64,000 bases of DNA from Lactuca virosa (Eukaryota; Streptophyta; Magnoliopsida; Asterales; Asteraceae). The position numbers were made by a program, and so were the translations under genes. A model generated the notes under the pieces. It was not told the DNA's origin and searched no databases. It saw nothing but the letters and a program-made list of their open reading frames with translations. Below are positions 45,239-57,086 of the stretch, piece by piece; position 1 is the stretch's first letter, and the number at the start of each line of letters is the position of its first letter. The stretch covers positions 183,458,606-183,522,605 of the forward strand of contig CAKMRJ010000001.1 in NCBI GenBank assembly GCA_928212115.1, read 5' to 3'.

Positions 45239-46017
45239 TGTTGGATTTAGTGTCTAAGCCCGTAACTATAATTGGTATGTACTTAACCCGAGAGTAGCAT
45301 GGTCCATTTGGGTTACATGGAACCGGAACAATCTGAAGGATGGACTTTTGAGAAGAGGATATTTATGATTTATTAATATATTATAAGTTCTAATATATTA
45401 ATATGAAATCATATTATTTAATTAGTATTGATCAAGAATTAGTTTGGAATTAATTTTGTGATCAAAAGAGACTAATTAAATAAATGGGGATTGATTGTGT
45501 AAATCATGCATTCTTATATAGTGGGATTATGATCCATAATCCTTTATGTTGGGCTAAACCCATGTGGTGACACATGGATACTCCATGGAGGTTTTAACCC
45601 ATGGAGCATGAGGGATATGGAAGGTCATTAGGGTTTACATGGTGTAACCCTAGTTTGTCACACTATATAAAGGACCCATAGATACCAAAATTGCACCTAA
45701 GTGAAAGGAAAAAGGGCTAGCCGATTTTGTGAGTGCAACTATACTTCTCTCAAGTTCTTCCAATTGTTGGTGGTGTTGTGTGAAGCATTTGAGGCATCAC
45801 ACTTGGGGTGCTAGGCTCTTAAAGGCTTAAGGAATCAAGCTACAAGAAAAGGTATGTCATTCTACTAGTCTTTGTATTACATATGGTCCATTGTATGCTA
45901 GTTAGGATGAAACCTTGGAAAAAACAAATTTTGCATGTATAAAAGAGAAAACATAGATCCAAGGTTTCTAGGGTTGCATGTACACCTTAGGAGTGTTAGA
46001 ATGCTCAAAACCCATCA
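45239..46017 (+). mobile_element. 5' LTR of element F
   Basis: A 779-bp LTR from tgttggattt to cccatca. Three tccatgg/cccatgg-type words (about 45565-45606) precede the TATA box (tatataaa, 45665-45672). A strong splice donor AAG/GTATGT lies at 45852. Confidence 0.93.
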
Positions 46018-46018
46018 G

Positions 46019-46031
46019 TGGTATCAGAGCC
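46019..46031 (+). other. Primer binding site of element F
   Basis: tggtatcagagcc, one base after the LTR; initiator Met-tRNA site. It lies inside the candidate intron 45852-47575. Confidence 0.95.
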
Positions 46032-46714
46032 TAGGCTTGTTTTCAATTATACTTTATGCTACTTGCTTTCAAATGCTTGAAAATTCGAATTTCTGCTCTC
46101 TGAACAGTGGACTCGCCGAGTCCACTGGGGAAGTGGCCGAGTCCCTTCACAAATCTGACCAACTCGCCGAGTTAGTTCATGCACTCAACGAGTTGGTGCT
46201 CCTGAGTGCAGGTTTTCGAGTTTTAAGGCTGGAAGTGGACTAAGATCATTACCCTAAACTGTTTTTGAACTTATAAACCTATTTTTTGATGTGGTAATGA
46301 TCATACTAATCCAATTTAAAAGATAATTGTCAAAGTTTCATGTTTTCTATTAGTTTATATGGTTAGGCTAATTACATGAAATTGTTTTGATTTGAATTGT
46401 CTTTTTAATATGAGTTTGATTGAATCTTCTATGAATTATTTCATTATTGTGTTAGTTAAATAATGTTTTAAATGATTTTAATGGACTCCATAACTTGTCC
46501 TCAAGTTATGGATGTTATGGAACATGAAAGGTTTTTCTAATAAAGATTTCATTAAACTCGTATTTTATAGATTTGAAGAGTTTTGACAAGTTTCAAAACT
46601 TTCCCTCAAGTTTTGGAATTTGTAAAGTCTCACTAAATGAAACTTTAATTCCAAACCTTAGAATTTTAAAAGTTAAAATTCAACCCTTATACTATTATAA
46701 TAGTATAAGTTTAA

Positions 46715-46787
<73 letters not shown>

Positions 46788-47575
46788 AAGACGTGTCGGT
46801 TTTACCGTTAGTAGGCCTCATTCACGAAGTCGGTCTATAAGGGGGGTATAAGGTTACTGCCTATAAAATGGCAGTTTAATGGGTGTCCACTCTCACCCAC
46901 CGCTTCCGTGACTGGTGGAGGGTCGGTAGCCGAACGGGTAGCACGAAGACTATAATTCTCATTAAAAGTATAATGATAACTATAAAGTAACTAAACCTTT
47001 TATAAATTCACAATCTTAGTTACTTTAGGAAAATGTGAAATTGATGCTAATCCGTGAAATTACACTTTACACCTTACCAATTCGTTAATGGAGCGTGTGT
47101 GGTTAACCGGCACATTAACTTGGACTAGTAAGCGTGGCAAAGTGTAGCTTAGTGTTTATCATAAGGTCAATGGAGCGTGTGTGGTTAACCGGCACATTGA
47201 TTAAGGTGATAATTGACATTGAGAGTACCAAGTACATTTGCATGGTTATTCACACCTTGTTTGTGATCCTCGGTATCCCATTCACAAACCTGAAGGGCAT
47301 AATCGATTTTTAAACATGCGATTGAATTGTTCAATGAATCTCAAAGGATCTAGGAGTTTCAAATCCAATTAACACTTAATTAACAAAATTTTGTTTTTAT
47401 GGTGGAAATTGGTAAATCGTCATTTACCTACCTTCAAATATTTTGCAAGTTGGATTACGGCATCCCTCTTCTAAATTGTAAAATATTGTGTTGGGTCCTA
47501 GCCTTAATATTTCATTTTGGGTGTTATATTAAGGACTCTTTATCTAATCTAAACTTTGTCTTTCTTTCTTTTCAG
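46032..47575 (+). ncRNA. Structured noncoding leader of element F (candidate intron and packaging region)
   Basis: It contains ACTCGCCGAGT words (46111-46192), tetraloop hairpins at 46488-46511 and 46594-46615, a TA microsatellite, ACTGCC-tataaaat-GGCAGT at 46856-46875, GGGTG..CACCC at 46881-46898, and two GGTTAACC hairpins at 47085-47118 (stem GTTAATG/CATTAAC) and 47167-47200 (stem TCAATG/CATTGA). It ends with tttctttcttttcAG directly before the gag ATG. Stems differ from E and G by compensatory changes. Confidence 0.7.
46720..46788. repeat. (TA)n microsatellite in element F leader
   Basis: A long TA run with a TATG tail. Element E has a short version at about 36788-36800, so it expanded in this copy. 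Confidence 0.9.
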
Positions 47576-50500
47576 ATGTCTTCCAACACTGCTTCGGGCT
47601 CAAACCCTACCGACTCCTTCTCTCTCATGAACCTTTGTGGGAGAGTCATCTTTGATGGGACTAATTTCAATGATTGGATTAGGAACATCAGGATGGTCAC
47701 TCGCTACGAGGACAAGGAATATGTCCTCGACAAGGAGCTCAAGGAAATCGATGAGTCTGCTGCTACTCCTCAGGAGATTGCTGATTTTAGGGAATATGAG
47801 AAAGATGCCACCAAGGTAGCTTGTATCATGCTTGCCACCATGTCTCCTGAACTCCAAAAGTCCTATGAGGACTTCTACCCTTTTGAGATGCACCAAGACC
47901 TGATGGATAGATACGATCAGAGTGCTCGTCAAGAGCGGTATGAAATCATCTGCTCTATGATTACAACAATGATGAAGGATGGTGAACCCATCACGGGCCA
48001 CTTGAAAAAAATGTAAAAGTTTGTGGACCGTCTGCTCAAACTGAATGTGAACTTTGATGAGGAGCTGGTTATATATATTATTCTACATTCGTTACCTCCA
48101 TGTTATGATCAGTTCCGCATGACATATCATATGAACAAGGAGGAAGTCACTCTGAGCAAGCTTCAGGGCCTTTTGAGGACTGCCAAAAGTGGTCTCAAAG
48201 GAAAATCTGTTGTGACCACTCCTACTGCTAATGCCCCTGTTCTGGAAATTGGGCAAGGTAAAGGGAAGAAGAGGAAGGCTCCTTCCAAGAGTCGCAAGGG
48301 AAAGTCTCTTGATGGATCCTCTTCAAGTGGAACCAAAGGAGGTTCTGCTACTCCCTCGTCCATCCCAAAAGAAGCAGAGTGTTTATATTTCCATGAAAAG
48401 GGGCACTGGAAGCAAGGCTGCCCCAAGTACTTGCAGGATGTTAAGGATGGGAAGGTTAAACCCACCCATGCAGGTATTTATACTATTCTATCTAAAAACT
48501 CATCACATTCTAACTCTTGGGTTCTTGACACAGGTTGTGGAATTCACATTTGTTCTGATGTGCAGAGCCTAAAAAGAAGTAAGGATGTGGAGCACAGGAA
48601 GATAAACTTGATCATGGGGAATAGGAAGGTTTCACCTGTCACCAAGATTGAAGTTTACTCGTTATTGCTTAGTAGTGGGTTAGAAATAGATTTGAATAAT
48701 TGTTGTTACTCATCTAAAATGGCAAGAAATGTTATTTCCTGTCATGGTTTGTACAAACAAGGCTTTAGTTTTTCATTTGATAATGAATGTGGTGTTATTA
48801 ATGCTTATTATAATGGTGTCTTTTATTTTAAAGCATTACCTTGTAATGGTGTATATGAAACTGTGATGGTTGTGGACAACTTAGGAAATAATGTGTTGCA
48901 CATTGATTCTTCCAATGAATTGGATAAAGCATTATTGTGGCATTGTCGCCTTGGACATGTCAGCAAGAAGCACATAGGCCAACTCCAAAAGGTTGGAGTT
49001 TTAGAATCATTCGACTTAAAGCCGGATGACACTTGTGAATCTTGCTTACTTGGAAAGATGACCAAGTCACCCTTCACTGGTACTTGTGAAAGGGGTGAAG
49101 GTTTGCTGGATCTCATACACACCGATGTGTGTGGGCCCTTTAGAACCGCCACAAGGGATGCTAACCACTTCTATGTGACTTTTACAGATGATTATAGTAG
49201 ATATGGCTATGTCTACTTAATCAAGCATAAGTCAGAAACCTTTGAGAAATTTAAAGAGTTTAAGCAAGAAGTGGAGAATCAGCTGGACAGGAAGATAAAG
49301 ATGCTCCGATCCGATCGGGGTGGTGAGTATCTTAGTATCGAGTTCCTAGACTATCTTAAGGAATGTGGATTGTTTCACAGTTGACGCCACCTAGGACACC
49401 ACAGCTTAATGGTGTGGCTGAGAGGCGCAATCAAACCTTGTTGGACATGGTTTGTTCCATGATAAGTCGAGCTCTGTTACCAATCTTATTATGGGGGTAT
49501 GCCTTAGAGACTGCCGCCCATATCCTTAATCTAGTCCCTACAAAGAAAGTTGCCAAAACACCTCACGAGATGTGGACTGGGAAGGCTCCCACATTAGACC
49601 ACATCAAGGTTTGGGGTTGCGAGGCTTTCGTGAAACGCGAGACTCACGACAACCTCGAACCTCAGAGTGAGCGGTGTATTTTCATCGGCTACCCACAAAA
49701 ATCCTTTGGTTATCTCTTCTACAGACCGAGTGACAATTTTTTCTTCGTTCCAAGGAGAGGAGTCTATCACGAGAGAGAGCTCATAGGACAAGGAGACAGT
49801 GGGAGGCAAATTGACCTTGAAGAGCTTCAAGAGTCAAGCGGTGAAGGAACCTCAAACACTAGCGAGCAACCTGAGGAGGAAACTCCTGTTGATCCAGTTG
49901 ACGAGTCTGTACCTCTGAGGGGCTCTAGTAGAGTTAGTGTTCTACCTGTGTTATATGGTTTTCATATAACATCTAAGGGTGATACATTTATTAGTGATAG
50001 CACACTGGTAAATTTGGATGAACCTAACAACTACAAGGAAGCCATGGCAGGCCCCGATGCTGCTAAATGGAAGGAGGCGATGGACAGCGAGATTCAGTCC
50101 ATGTATGACAATCAAGTTTGGAACTTGGTTGACAATGTCCCGGGTCGTAAGACAGTCAAGTTGAAATGGATCTTCAAGAAGAAGACCGACATGGATGGGA
50201 AAGTACACAGTTATAAGGCGCGACTGGTTGCGAAGGGCTTTACTCAAACTCCGGGAGTTGACTATGATGAGACCTTCTCACTAGTAGCGAAGATTAAATC
50301 TATTAGGGTTATGCTAGCCATTGCTGCATTTCATGATTATGAAATATGACAAATAGATTTCAAAACCACTTTCCTTAATGGAAAGTTGGCTGAGGATGTT
50401 TACATGAGTGAGCCAGAGGGTTTGGTCGATGAAAAGTACCCTAATAGAGCATGTAAGATTGAGAAATCCATTTATGGATTGAAAAAAGCATCTCGTAGAT

Positions 50501-51601
50501 GGAATCTTTGTTTCGATGAGAAAGTCAAAGAGTTTGGCTTGTCGAGAAGCGAGGATGAGTCATGTGTATATGTCAAAGCTAGTGGGAGTATAGTTAGCTT
50601 TTTGGTACTGTATGTGGATGACATACTACTCATAAGAAATGACATCCCAACCTTGCAGGAGGTTAAGTCATGGCTTGGGAAGTGTTTCGCTATGAAGGAC
50701 CTCGGAGAAGCTGCCTATATTCTTGGGATAAGGATATTGAGATACAGGAGAAAGAGACTAATTGGACTTAGTCAAAGTACTTACTTGGATAAAGTGTTGA
50801 AAAGATTCAGCATGCAGGATTCCAAGAAAGGGGACTTACCTATCCAGAGCAACTCCAAACTGAGTAAAACTCAGAGTCCGAGTACAGAGGCTGAGATAGC
50901 TGAGATGAGTCAAATACCATATGCTTCCGCTGTTGGCTCGATCATGTATGCGATGACTTGTGCTCGCCGTGATGTGGCCTTTGCTTTGAGCATGGTCAGC
51001 AGATATCAAGGGAATCCTGGTAAGGCTCACTGGACTGAGGTTAAGAACATTCTCAAGTACGCGGAGGACTAAGGACTGGGTCCTTACCTTCAGCGGGAGT
51101 GATGACTTGAGAGTGGTGGGGTATAGCGATGCTAGCTTTCAGACCGACAGAGATAATTTACGATCTCAGTCGGGCTGGGTCTTTACCCTGAATGGAGGAG
51201 CAATAACTTGGAAAAGTTCCAACTAGGAGACAGTAGCTGATTCAACTTGCGAATCAGAGTACATAGCAGCAAGCGAGGCGGAAAAGGAGGGAATATGGCT
51301 GAAGAACTTCATCGGAGACCTTCGAGTTGTACCAACTACAAAGGAGCCTATGGAGATTTTCTGTGACTGCGAGAGTGCAGTTGCCTTAGCCAATGAACCA
51401 AGGGATCATGGAAGATCTAGGCACATCAACAGAAAATACCACTTCATTAGACATCGGATAGAAGAAGGACTTCTCGTGGCAAAGAGGGTATCGTTTGAAG
51501 AGAACCCAACAGATCCCCTCACGAAGGGACTGAGTAGGGTTAAGCATTTACAGCATGCGAGGCGCATTGGGCTGAAGGATGATATTAGTTTTAATGATTA
51601 G
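47576..51601 (+). pseudogene. Element F gag-pol: gag, protease, integrase, RT, RNase H
   Basis: Start ATG 47576 (MSSNTASGS) follows the acceptor. The gag capsid runs to about 48200. The zinc knuckle near 48380-48420 has its second cysteine replaced (CLYFHEKGHWKQGC). Protease motif VLDTGCG is at about 48520. Integrase has HCRLGH / CESCLLGK zinc ligands (about 48940-49060) and core motifs HTDVCGPF, DDYSRYGY and RSDRGGEY. Reverse transcriptase has YVDDILLI (about 50610). RNase H runs to the stop at 51601 (SEYIAASEA, FCDCESA). Defects are stops at 48014, 50347 and about 51223, a one-base deletion near 49367 and a two-base deletion near 51056. Otherwise near full length. Confidence 0.92.
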
Positions 51602-52448
51602 ATAGCTTTCGAAACTTGTAATAGTTGAAATGTAATTGACATTTGATGTTTAAATAAAAGGTGTTTTTTATTTACTAGTATTGTACTGTCTTGTGTCAAT
51701 CATTTACTATTGTTTCATTTTGCATGTTTCGACTTCCTGAATGATTAAATATTATTCAAACTATCCACGGTCTATCATACGTTGGAAGTAGGTATTGAAT
51801 CAAGACTGTCATGAATTTGGCTTGTAGATGTGTCTGAATTGTATTAGACATAGCAAAGTTTGCTGCAACATTCATGAGTGCTCATAAGGTCTGAGTATTG
51901 GATTAAACCTACGCTTACTTGTATCACTTCATGGAATTTATCTCGAGTGATCGTGAGACGATAATATCATTTAAGTCTTCAAACCAAGAGATATGAGTTG
52001 TTGACTATGAGTTGGTTGTACATTGCTAGTACGAAACCGCTTCGGTAACTTGATGCCATAAAATGTATGGTTGTGTACAATTTGATGAATAGTTAGTACA
52101 AGCATATGAGTCAAATCTTATCTGTTCCTTTTTAGTCCTTATAGGATTAAAAGCAATATCTTGGGCACCTCGATGATTTTGTTTTGACTTATGTGTCGGG
52201 CCCGGTCAGAACTAAATTGATGTGTTCGATTAAGTTCTATGTCAAACAAATCGGAAATCGGGAAAGAAACTGTTGGACAATATGTACGACGTTGTTCCAT
52301 GTATTTGTCCGGCTGATATCTTGAGAACAGAGGATTATATGGTCACTTATCTTAAATGGCGCGTCATGGTTCAGCAGAGTCTATTAAGAGCTACGATTGC
52401 TAGTCGGTGTTATAAGTCGTACTTGTAGTTATAGTTATTAGACTTATC
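51602..52448 (+). other. Conserved 3' noncoding region of element F
   Basis: About 850 bp between the pol stop and the purine tract with no open frame, homologous to the same interval in E and C. Conserved blocks include gataatatcat, cacttcatggaattta, gggc.cctcgatgatt and aaatcggaaatcggga. Confidence 0.7.
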
Positions 52449-52460
52449 CAAGTGGGAGAC
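52449..52460 (+). other. Polypurine tract of element F
   Basis: caagtgggagac abuts the 3' LTR start. Confidence 0.85.
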
Positions 52461-53240
52461 TGTTGGATTTAGTGTCAAAGCCCATAACTATAATTGGTAT
52501 GTACTTGACCCGAGAGTAGCATGGCTCATTTGGGTTGCATGGCACCGGAACAATCTGAAGGATGGACTTTTGAGAAGAGGATATTTATGATTTATTAATA
52601 TATTATAAGTTCTAATATATTAATATGAAATCATATTATTTAATTAGTATTGATCAATAATTAGTTTGGAACTAATATTGTGATCAAAAGAGACTAATTA
52701 AGTAAATGGGGATTGATTGTGTAAATCATTCATTCTTATATAGTGGGTTTATGATCCATAATCCTTTATGTTGGGCTAAACCCATGTGGTGACCCGTGGA
52801 TACTCCATGGAGGTTTTAACCCATGGAGCATGAGGGATATGGAAGGTCATTAGGGTTTACATGGTGTAACCCTAGTTTCTCACACTATATAAAGGACCTC
52901 ATAGCTACCAAAATTGCACCTAAGTGAAAGGAAAGAGGGCTAGCCGATTTTGTCAGTGCAAGTATACTTCTCTCAAGTTCTTCCAATTGTTGGTGGTGTT
53001 GTGTGAAGCATTTTAGACATCAGACTTGGGGTGCTAGGCTCTTAAAGGCTTAAGGAATCAAGCTACAAGAAAAGGTATGTCATTCTACTAGTCTTTGTAT
53101 TACATATGCTCCATTGTATGCTAGTTAGGATGAAACCTTGGAAAAATGAAAGTTTGTATGTATAATAGAGAAAACATAGATCCAAGGTTTCTAGGGTTGA
53201 ATGTACACCTTAGGAGTGTTAGAATGCTCAAAACACATCA
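52461..53240 (+). mobile_element. 3' LTR of element F
   Basis: A 780-bp LTR matching 45239-46017, ending aaacacatca. It keeps the TATA box and the donor AAG/GTATGT. Confidence 0.93.
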
Positions 53241-53245
53241 TTAGA

Positions 53246-54254
53246 TAGAAAAACCACCTAAACCAATCATAATATAAACTTCAGTTTATAGCTCGAAACC
53301 CCCATTTTGACCAAAGGTCAAACTGATCAAAAGCTTATGGTTAAGTAAATGGCCAACTGTCATTACGCCGTGACCAAGAACTGGTCACACCGTGACCACT
53401 AGCCGAAAAAATAGTCTCGAAATGATTCATCAATCACGTCACGATCTATCCTAGGTTGTGTCGTGATTTTTAGGCGGAGTCCAGTTTTCCATTAGGAAGT
53501 TAATCCTTTCAGATCAAGTCCCATAACTTCATATCTGAATCTCTGAGGGGACTTAATGGATAAAGTTTCCTACTTTATCAATTTAGATAAATCCATAATA
53601 AAAGATCTTAATACTTAAGTCCATTAATCTCTCGAAAAGTCATAAATTGTGCATGGATTCAAGAGAACCATAAAAAGTCATAAATTGTGAATGGTTCTTT
53701 TTCTCCCTTAACAAAAGCCTAACATATTAAATGTGCCATAAAAAGCTATGGAGTTTTTCAAACTCGAAGATCATCCATAAAAGGGACCAACATCCATTTA
53801 ATAAGCAAATACCAAAGAGAAAATGCATAAAGGTGGAGCCTTTATGACTTACCCACGTCCAGAATCACAAGAGGATGTTGGATCTTCAATATAGAAACAT
53901 TCCTTGCACCAAGAATGAGCACTCTCTTCATCTTGCTTCACCAAAACAATGAAAACACACTCAAAACATTCACAAAAGGATAGGGTTAGGGTAAGGAATG
54001 ATTTTCGTAGATGGAGTCTTCCAAATCAGGAAAACCTTAGGTGTTAGTGACTTTGAATAGGGCCCAAAGACCGAGAATTATGGTTTCTCAAATCATCAAG
54101 TTTATATCGTGTATACAAGGTATCACGCTGTGACCTTCATTAAAGTGTAGCGCCATGACCAAACCCCAAGTTCGCGTCACGCATCGAATAAAACCTTGAA
54201 ATTTATAAATTCTAATTTTGTACTTAAAAGCTTTCCTAAAACTCAGATATTACA
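53246..54254 (-). repeat. Family R repeat, copy 2 right part (LTR-like)
   Basis: Homology to copy 1 (43700-44000) runs to about 53525, then continues as sequence with LTR features on the minus strand: a possible TG start at 54254, a TATA-like cgatataaac near 54105 preceded by GGTCATGGCGC and GGTCACAGCGTG words (54122-54160), and the same word family downstream at 53372-53400 (GCCGTGACC, GGTCACACCGTGACC). No coding signal. Confidence 0.5.
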
Positions 54255-54369
54255 TTTTGATTACCATGTGTCATATTTATTTTTGGTCATTAAACTTACC
54301 AATAAAAACAGAAGCTTGAGGCTTTGTGGAAGAGTGACAAATGGAACCACTTTTCTGATTTTACTCTCC

Positions 54370-55028
54370 ATAAATTATAGAGAAAGCCACTCTAACATTA
54401 GGAAATGGATTCATAAGGAGGATATGGGTTTTAACATGACTGAATGTATCATCCAAGCCAGAAAGAAATTGCATGATAATCATTAAACTCGTCAGATGCA
54501 TGATAAGTACACTCGATCAGATTAATTAGTGCATCAGAGTCCTTCCATTATGCATCAAGTTTGCTATAGTAATCAGAAACAGAAAGCCCACTCTAGGTGA
54601 GTGAATTAAGTTTTGGTGGAGATTACACACAACAGATCCATCATCCTTATGATATGTTTCAAAATAAGTTAGTCAATAAATATCAGAAACAATTTCAGAA
54701 CAACCATGACTAGCATATATAAACTTGGAAATTGACCCAAGAACCCAAGAACACACAACAACAATAACTCTTTGTCATTTATGTATTTTTTAGTTTCATC
54801 CTATTTAGGTTTAGGAAAGGTACTATCAACAAAACCAAACTTATTTATACCTTTTAAAGATCTTAACACAGAAATCCTCCAAACCCTAATTTTTTTTGTT
54901 GTTCTAGTGAATTTAATATTAGTTATGGAAACAATACCCTTATTAGATGGATGCAAATTAAAAGGATCATCAAAATCATAATGATCAAGATTCTTTGTAC
55001 CAGATCGGGAAGAAATTTCTCTAACCAT
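54370..55028 (-). pseudogene. Copia element H gag N-terminal fragment
   Basis: On the minus strand the frame starts at 55028 with MVREISSRSGTKNLDHYD and contains FNLHPSNKG and a RVWRISVLRSLKG-like segment, as in the copia gag N-terminal domain of Ale/Retrofit-type elements. After broken sequence, QFLSGLDDTFSHVK and LLMNPFPNV (about 54380-54480) continue the capsid region. Upstream lie a leader and primer site. Downstream pol is absent, cut at about 54255 by R. Confidence 0.75.
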
Positions 55029-55838
55029 CTTTACTACACACTATATGATAAATGATTTATGTTCTAAAAAAGAAAACTACCTATATTGAACTAGATTCTA
55101 CACCACTTATAGGCTAGAGCAAGCCAGTACAAATAAGGAAAAAATAAAGTGCAATCTTCAATAGTCTATAAGTAAAAAAATATGTACAACAAAGGAAAAT
55201 ACATAGATCACATTGAGGTTACAATAAAAAACAATTAGCAAATAAATAGTTGGTACACAAGACCAAGACCAATTACAAAATAGAGAAACAGTTAGCGACA
55301 AATACACCAAAAAACCTATACAAATGAGAGGTGCTCGAAAAACTTCTAGAACTCCACTAAGTGCTCTGCAAACAACTACATAGATTAATGTTAGATCCAA
55401 AACAATTAGATCTAACACTGATTGGATTCAATAAGCATTCAAATGCTAGAGCGCCATAAAAAAACAATGGTTTGTTACTAGAAAGACGTTGACCGTCTGA
55501 GATAACGTTAACCGTCTGAGATAACGTTGACCATTAGAGATAATGATGAGTTGTCTCTAATGTTTATAGCTAACAAATGTTTATTCTTATCCATGTTGAC
55601 AAAGATGAAGGTTTCAACAAGAAACATTTAGAAAAAAAATTAAAAAATAACCAGATCCAGAAGCATTGAAACAATATTCTCAAAATACACGAAGATCAAA
55701 CATAAAAAGTGATTTAGAACAAAACATATCTAATATCGAGGATAAAATCCTTAGTAAATCGACACAAAACCCTAAGAAAACACCAAAGAATCAACCGATG
55801 AACAAATCTTGATTTCAAAGAAACAAATAGCTAATATT
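55029..55838 (-). other. Leader of element H
   Basis: A noncoding AT-rich leader between primer site and gag. It contains the tandem repeat at 55486-55532 and no other recognised feature. Confidence 0.6.
55486..55532. repeat. 20-bp AACGTTgaccgtctgagat tandem repeat
   Basis: About two and a half copies of a 20-bp unit, each with the CpG palindrome AACGTT and a ccgtc word, in the transcribed leader of element H. Confidence 0.85.
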
Positions 55839-55850
55839 GCTCTGATACCA
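55839..55850 (-). other. Primer binding site of element H
   Basis: gctctgatacca, directly against the LTR end at 55851; reverse complement of the Met-tRNA primer site. Confidence 0.9.
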
Positions 55851-56312
55851 TGTAAAAAACTCAAAAAGATCCCAACATCAACAAATATCTTTATTACTCT
55901 AAGAACTAGTTGGTTTACATCAACATACAACTAAGACCTCACTACAATCACTCTCACATTCATATAACCACAGTTATAGAAGAGGAAAGCAAATGTAAAG
56001 TTACAGACTCAAAAACACAACTGGAAGAAAACCCTAGACACAATTAAAAGGAAGAGAGAAAATATATTAAAGAGCAGTTGACATGAATGACTCCAAAAAG
56101 CATTGCAATCTTCAATATGTATGTCGGGTAAAATACCGGTTCAAGTCTGATGGATACCTGGACCAAACCTGATGAATCCGACCTGAACATGGTCTGCGTG
56201 CACATACAACTTCGATGGAAATGAGCCACAGTCACTTGAGTTATCACATACACACTCATACCCTTTAGAATTTTCATTTGACACCTTTTTCATTTACCAA
56301 CATTACATAACA
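55851..56312 (-). mobile_element. 5' LTR of copia element H
   Basis: The inner end is fixed by the adjacent primer site. The outer end is taken as ..cattacataaca at 56312, giving TG..CA on the minus strand and 462 bp. A TATA-like aatatattt lies near 56055-56065. The outer boundary is less certain because no second LTR is present for comparison. Confidence 0.65.
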
Positions 56313-57086
56313 CACCCCTTTAAAAGAATAATTTCAATAACTTAAACAGTCATAGAATTATTAACAATATTGATCTTGAATGAAAAACTAGTTTGATAAT
56401 TTCATTTTTGCGAGAAGAAAAATTATTACTGCAAACTACCTTTTACTAATAAGAACGACTTAAAAAGGTTTTATTTTAATGCCTATTTTCATAGTATTGA
56501 TATCATATTTAGAAGTACGATGTTCAAGATTAAATAATACCACCATTTCACAAGAAATTAAAGTATTCTGAGGTCATCCTTCGAAATTGATTTTCACAAG
56601 GGTTATTGACATAATAACAGATTAAAGTTTTACCGTTGGTTTTAAATGACCATTAAACTTATTTTTTGTACCTGTTAGACTATTAAACTCGAATTTTACT
56701 TGTTTAAAATATCATTTTGTTTAAAGTTAGCAGGTTTCCCAGTTTCATTGATAAGGTGTCAATTGAATTCTGATAGTCAAAGGTCTCCAAAGCCACATGT
56801 ACATATCCATGTGGACTTCTTAACTCATATTTATTTGGGGATATTTTTCAACTCTTTTAAAATTTAAAGGGTTAAATTAAAAATACCGCACAAATATTTT
56901 GAAGAGGATTACACCCACCATCCCACACATCCGCCGAGTGGTGGGGCAAAATCGCCAGAAGGACATTGATTTAACTTTGATGTTATGTTGGAAATCGAAA
57001 GAGAATTGAAAGCTCGTTATATCAGGAATGGAGACGTACTTTCAATTTCTATGTTTGTGGCCAGACCTGTGAATAGTTTTAGAGTC
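56313..57086. other. Unassigned AT-rich intergenic sequence
   Basis: I see no transposon terminus, domain or splice-consistent gene model. This is the best candidate in the window for non-LTR-element sequence, but I cannot support any gene in it. Confidence 0.4.

Larger units (their letters stand above)
45239..53240 (+). mobile_element. Copia element F, complete with mutated gag-pol
   Basis: An 8002-bp element with LTRs 45239-46017 and 52461-53240. Flanks TTAGT (45234-45238) and TTAGA (53241-53245) match at four of five bases, consistent with an aged target duplication. The LTRs differ at about eleven of the first 235 bases by eye. All parts are present: primer site, structured leader, gag-pol in copia order, conserved 3' noncoding region and purine tract. 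It is inserted in an R repeat, whose homology to copy 1 continues across it. Confidence 0.93.

Noticed and set aside
46720..46788. TA run as a possible matrix-attachment or origin element.
   Set aside because: The relative E has only a short TA stretch at the same place, so it is a simple microsatellite expansion.
55158..55418. Hydrophobic 86-codon minus-strand frame in the leader of element H.
   Set aside because: It is cysteine/valine-rich by AT composition, has no conserved domain and lies in a leader that is noncoding in relatives.
56313..57086. Possible host gene or promoter in the only stretch free of obvious transposon sequence.
   Set aside because: No frame, splice pattern or motif supports a gene.
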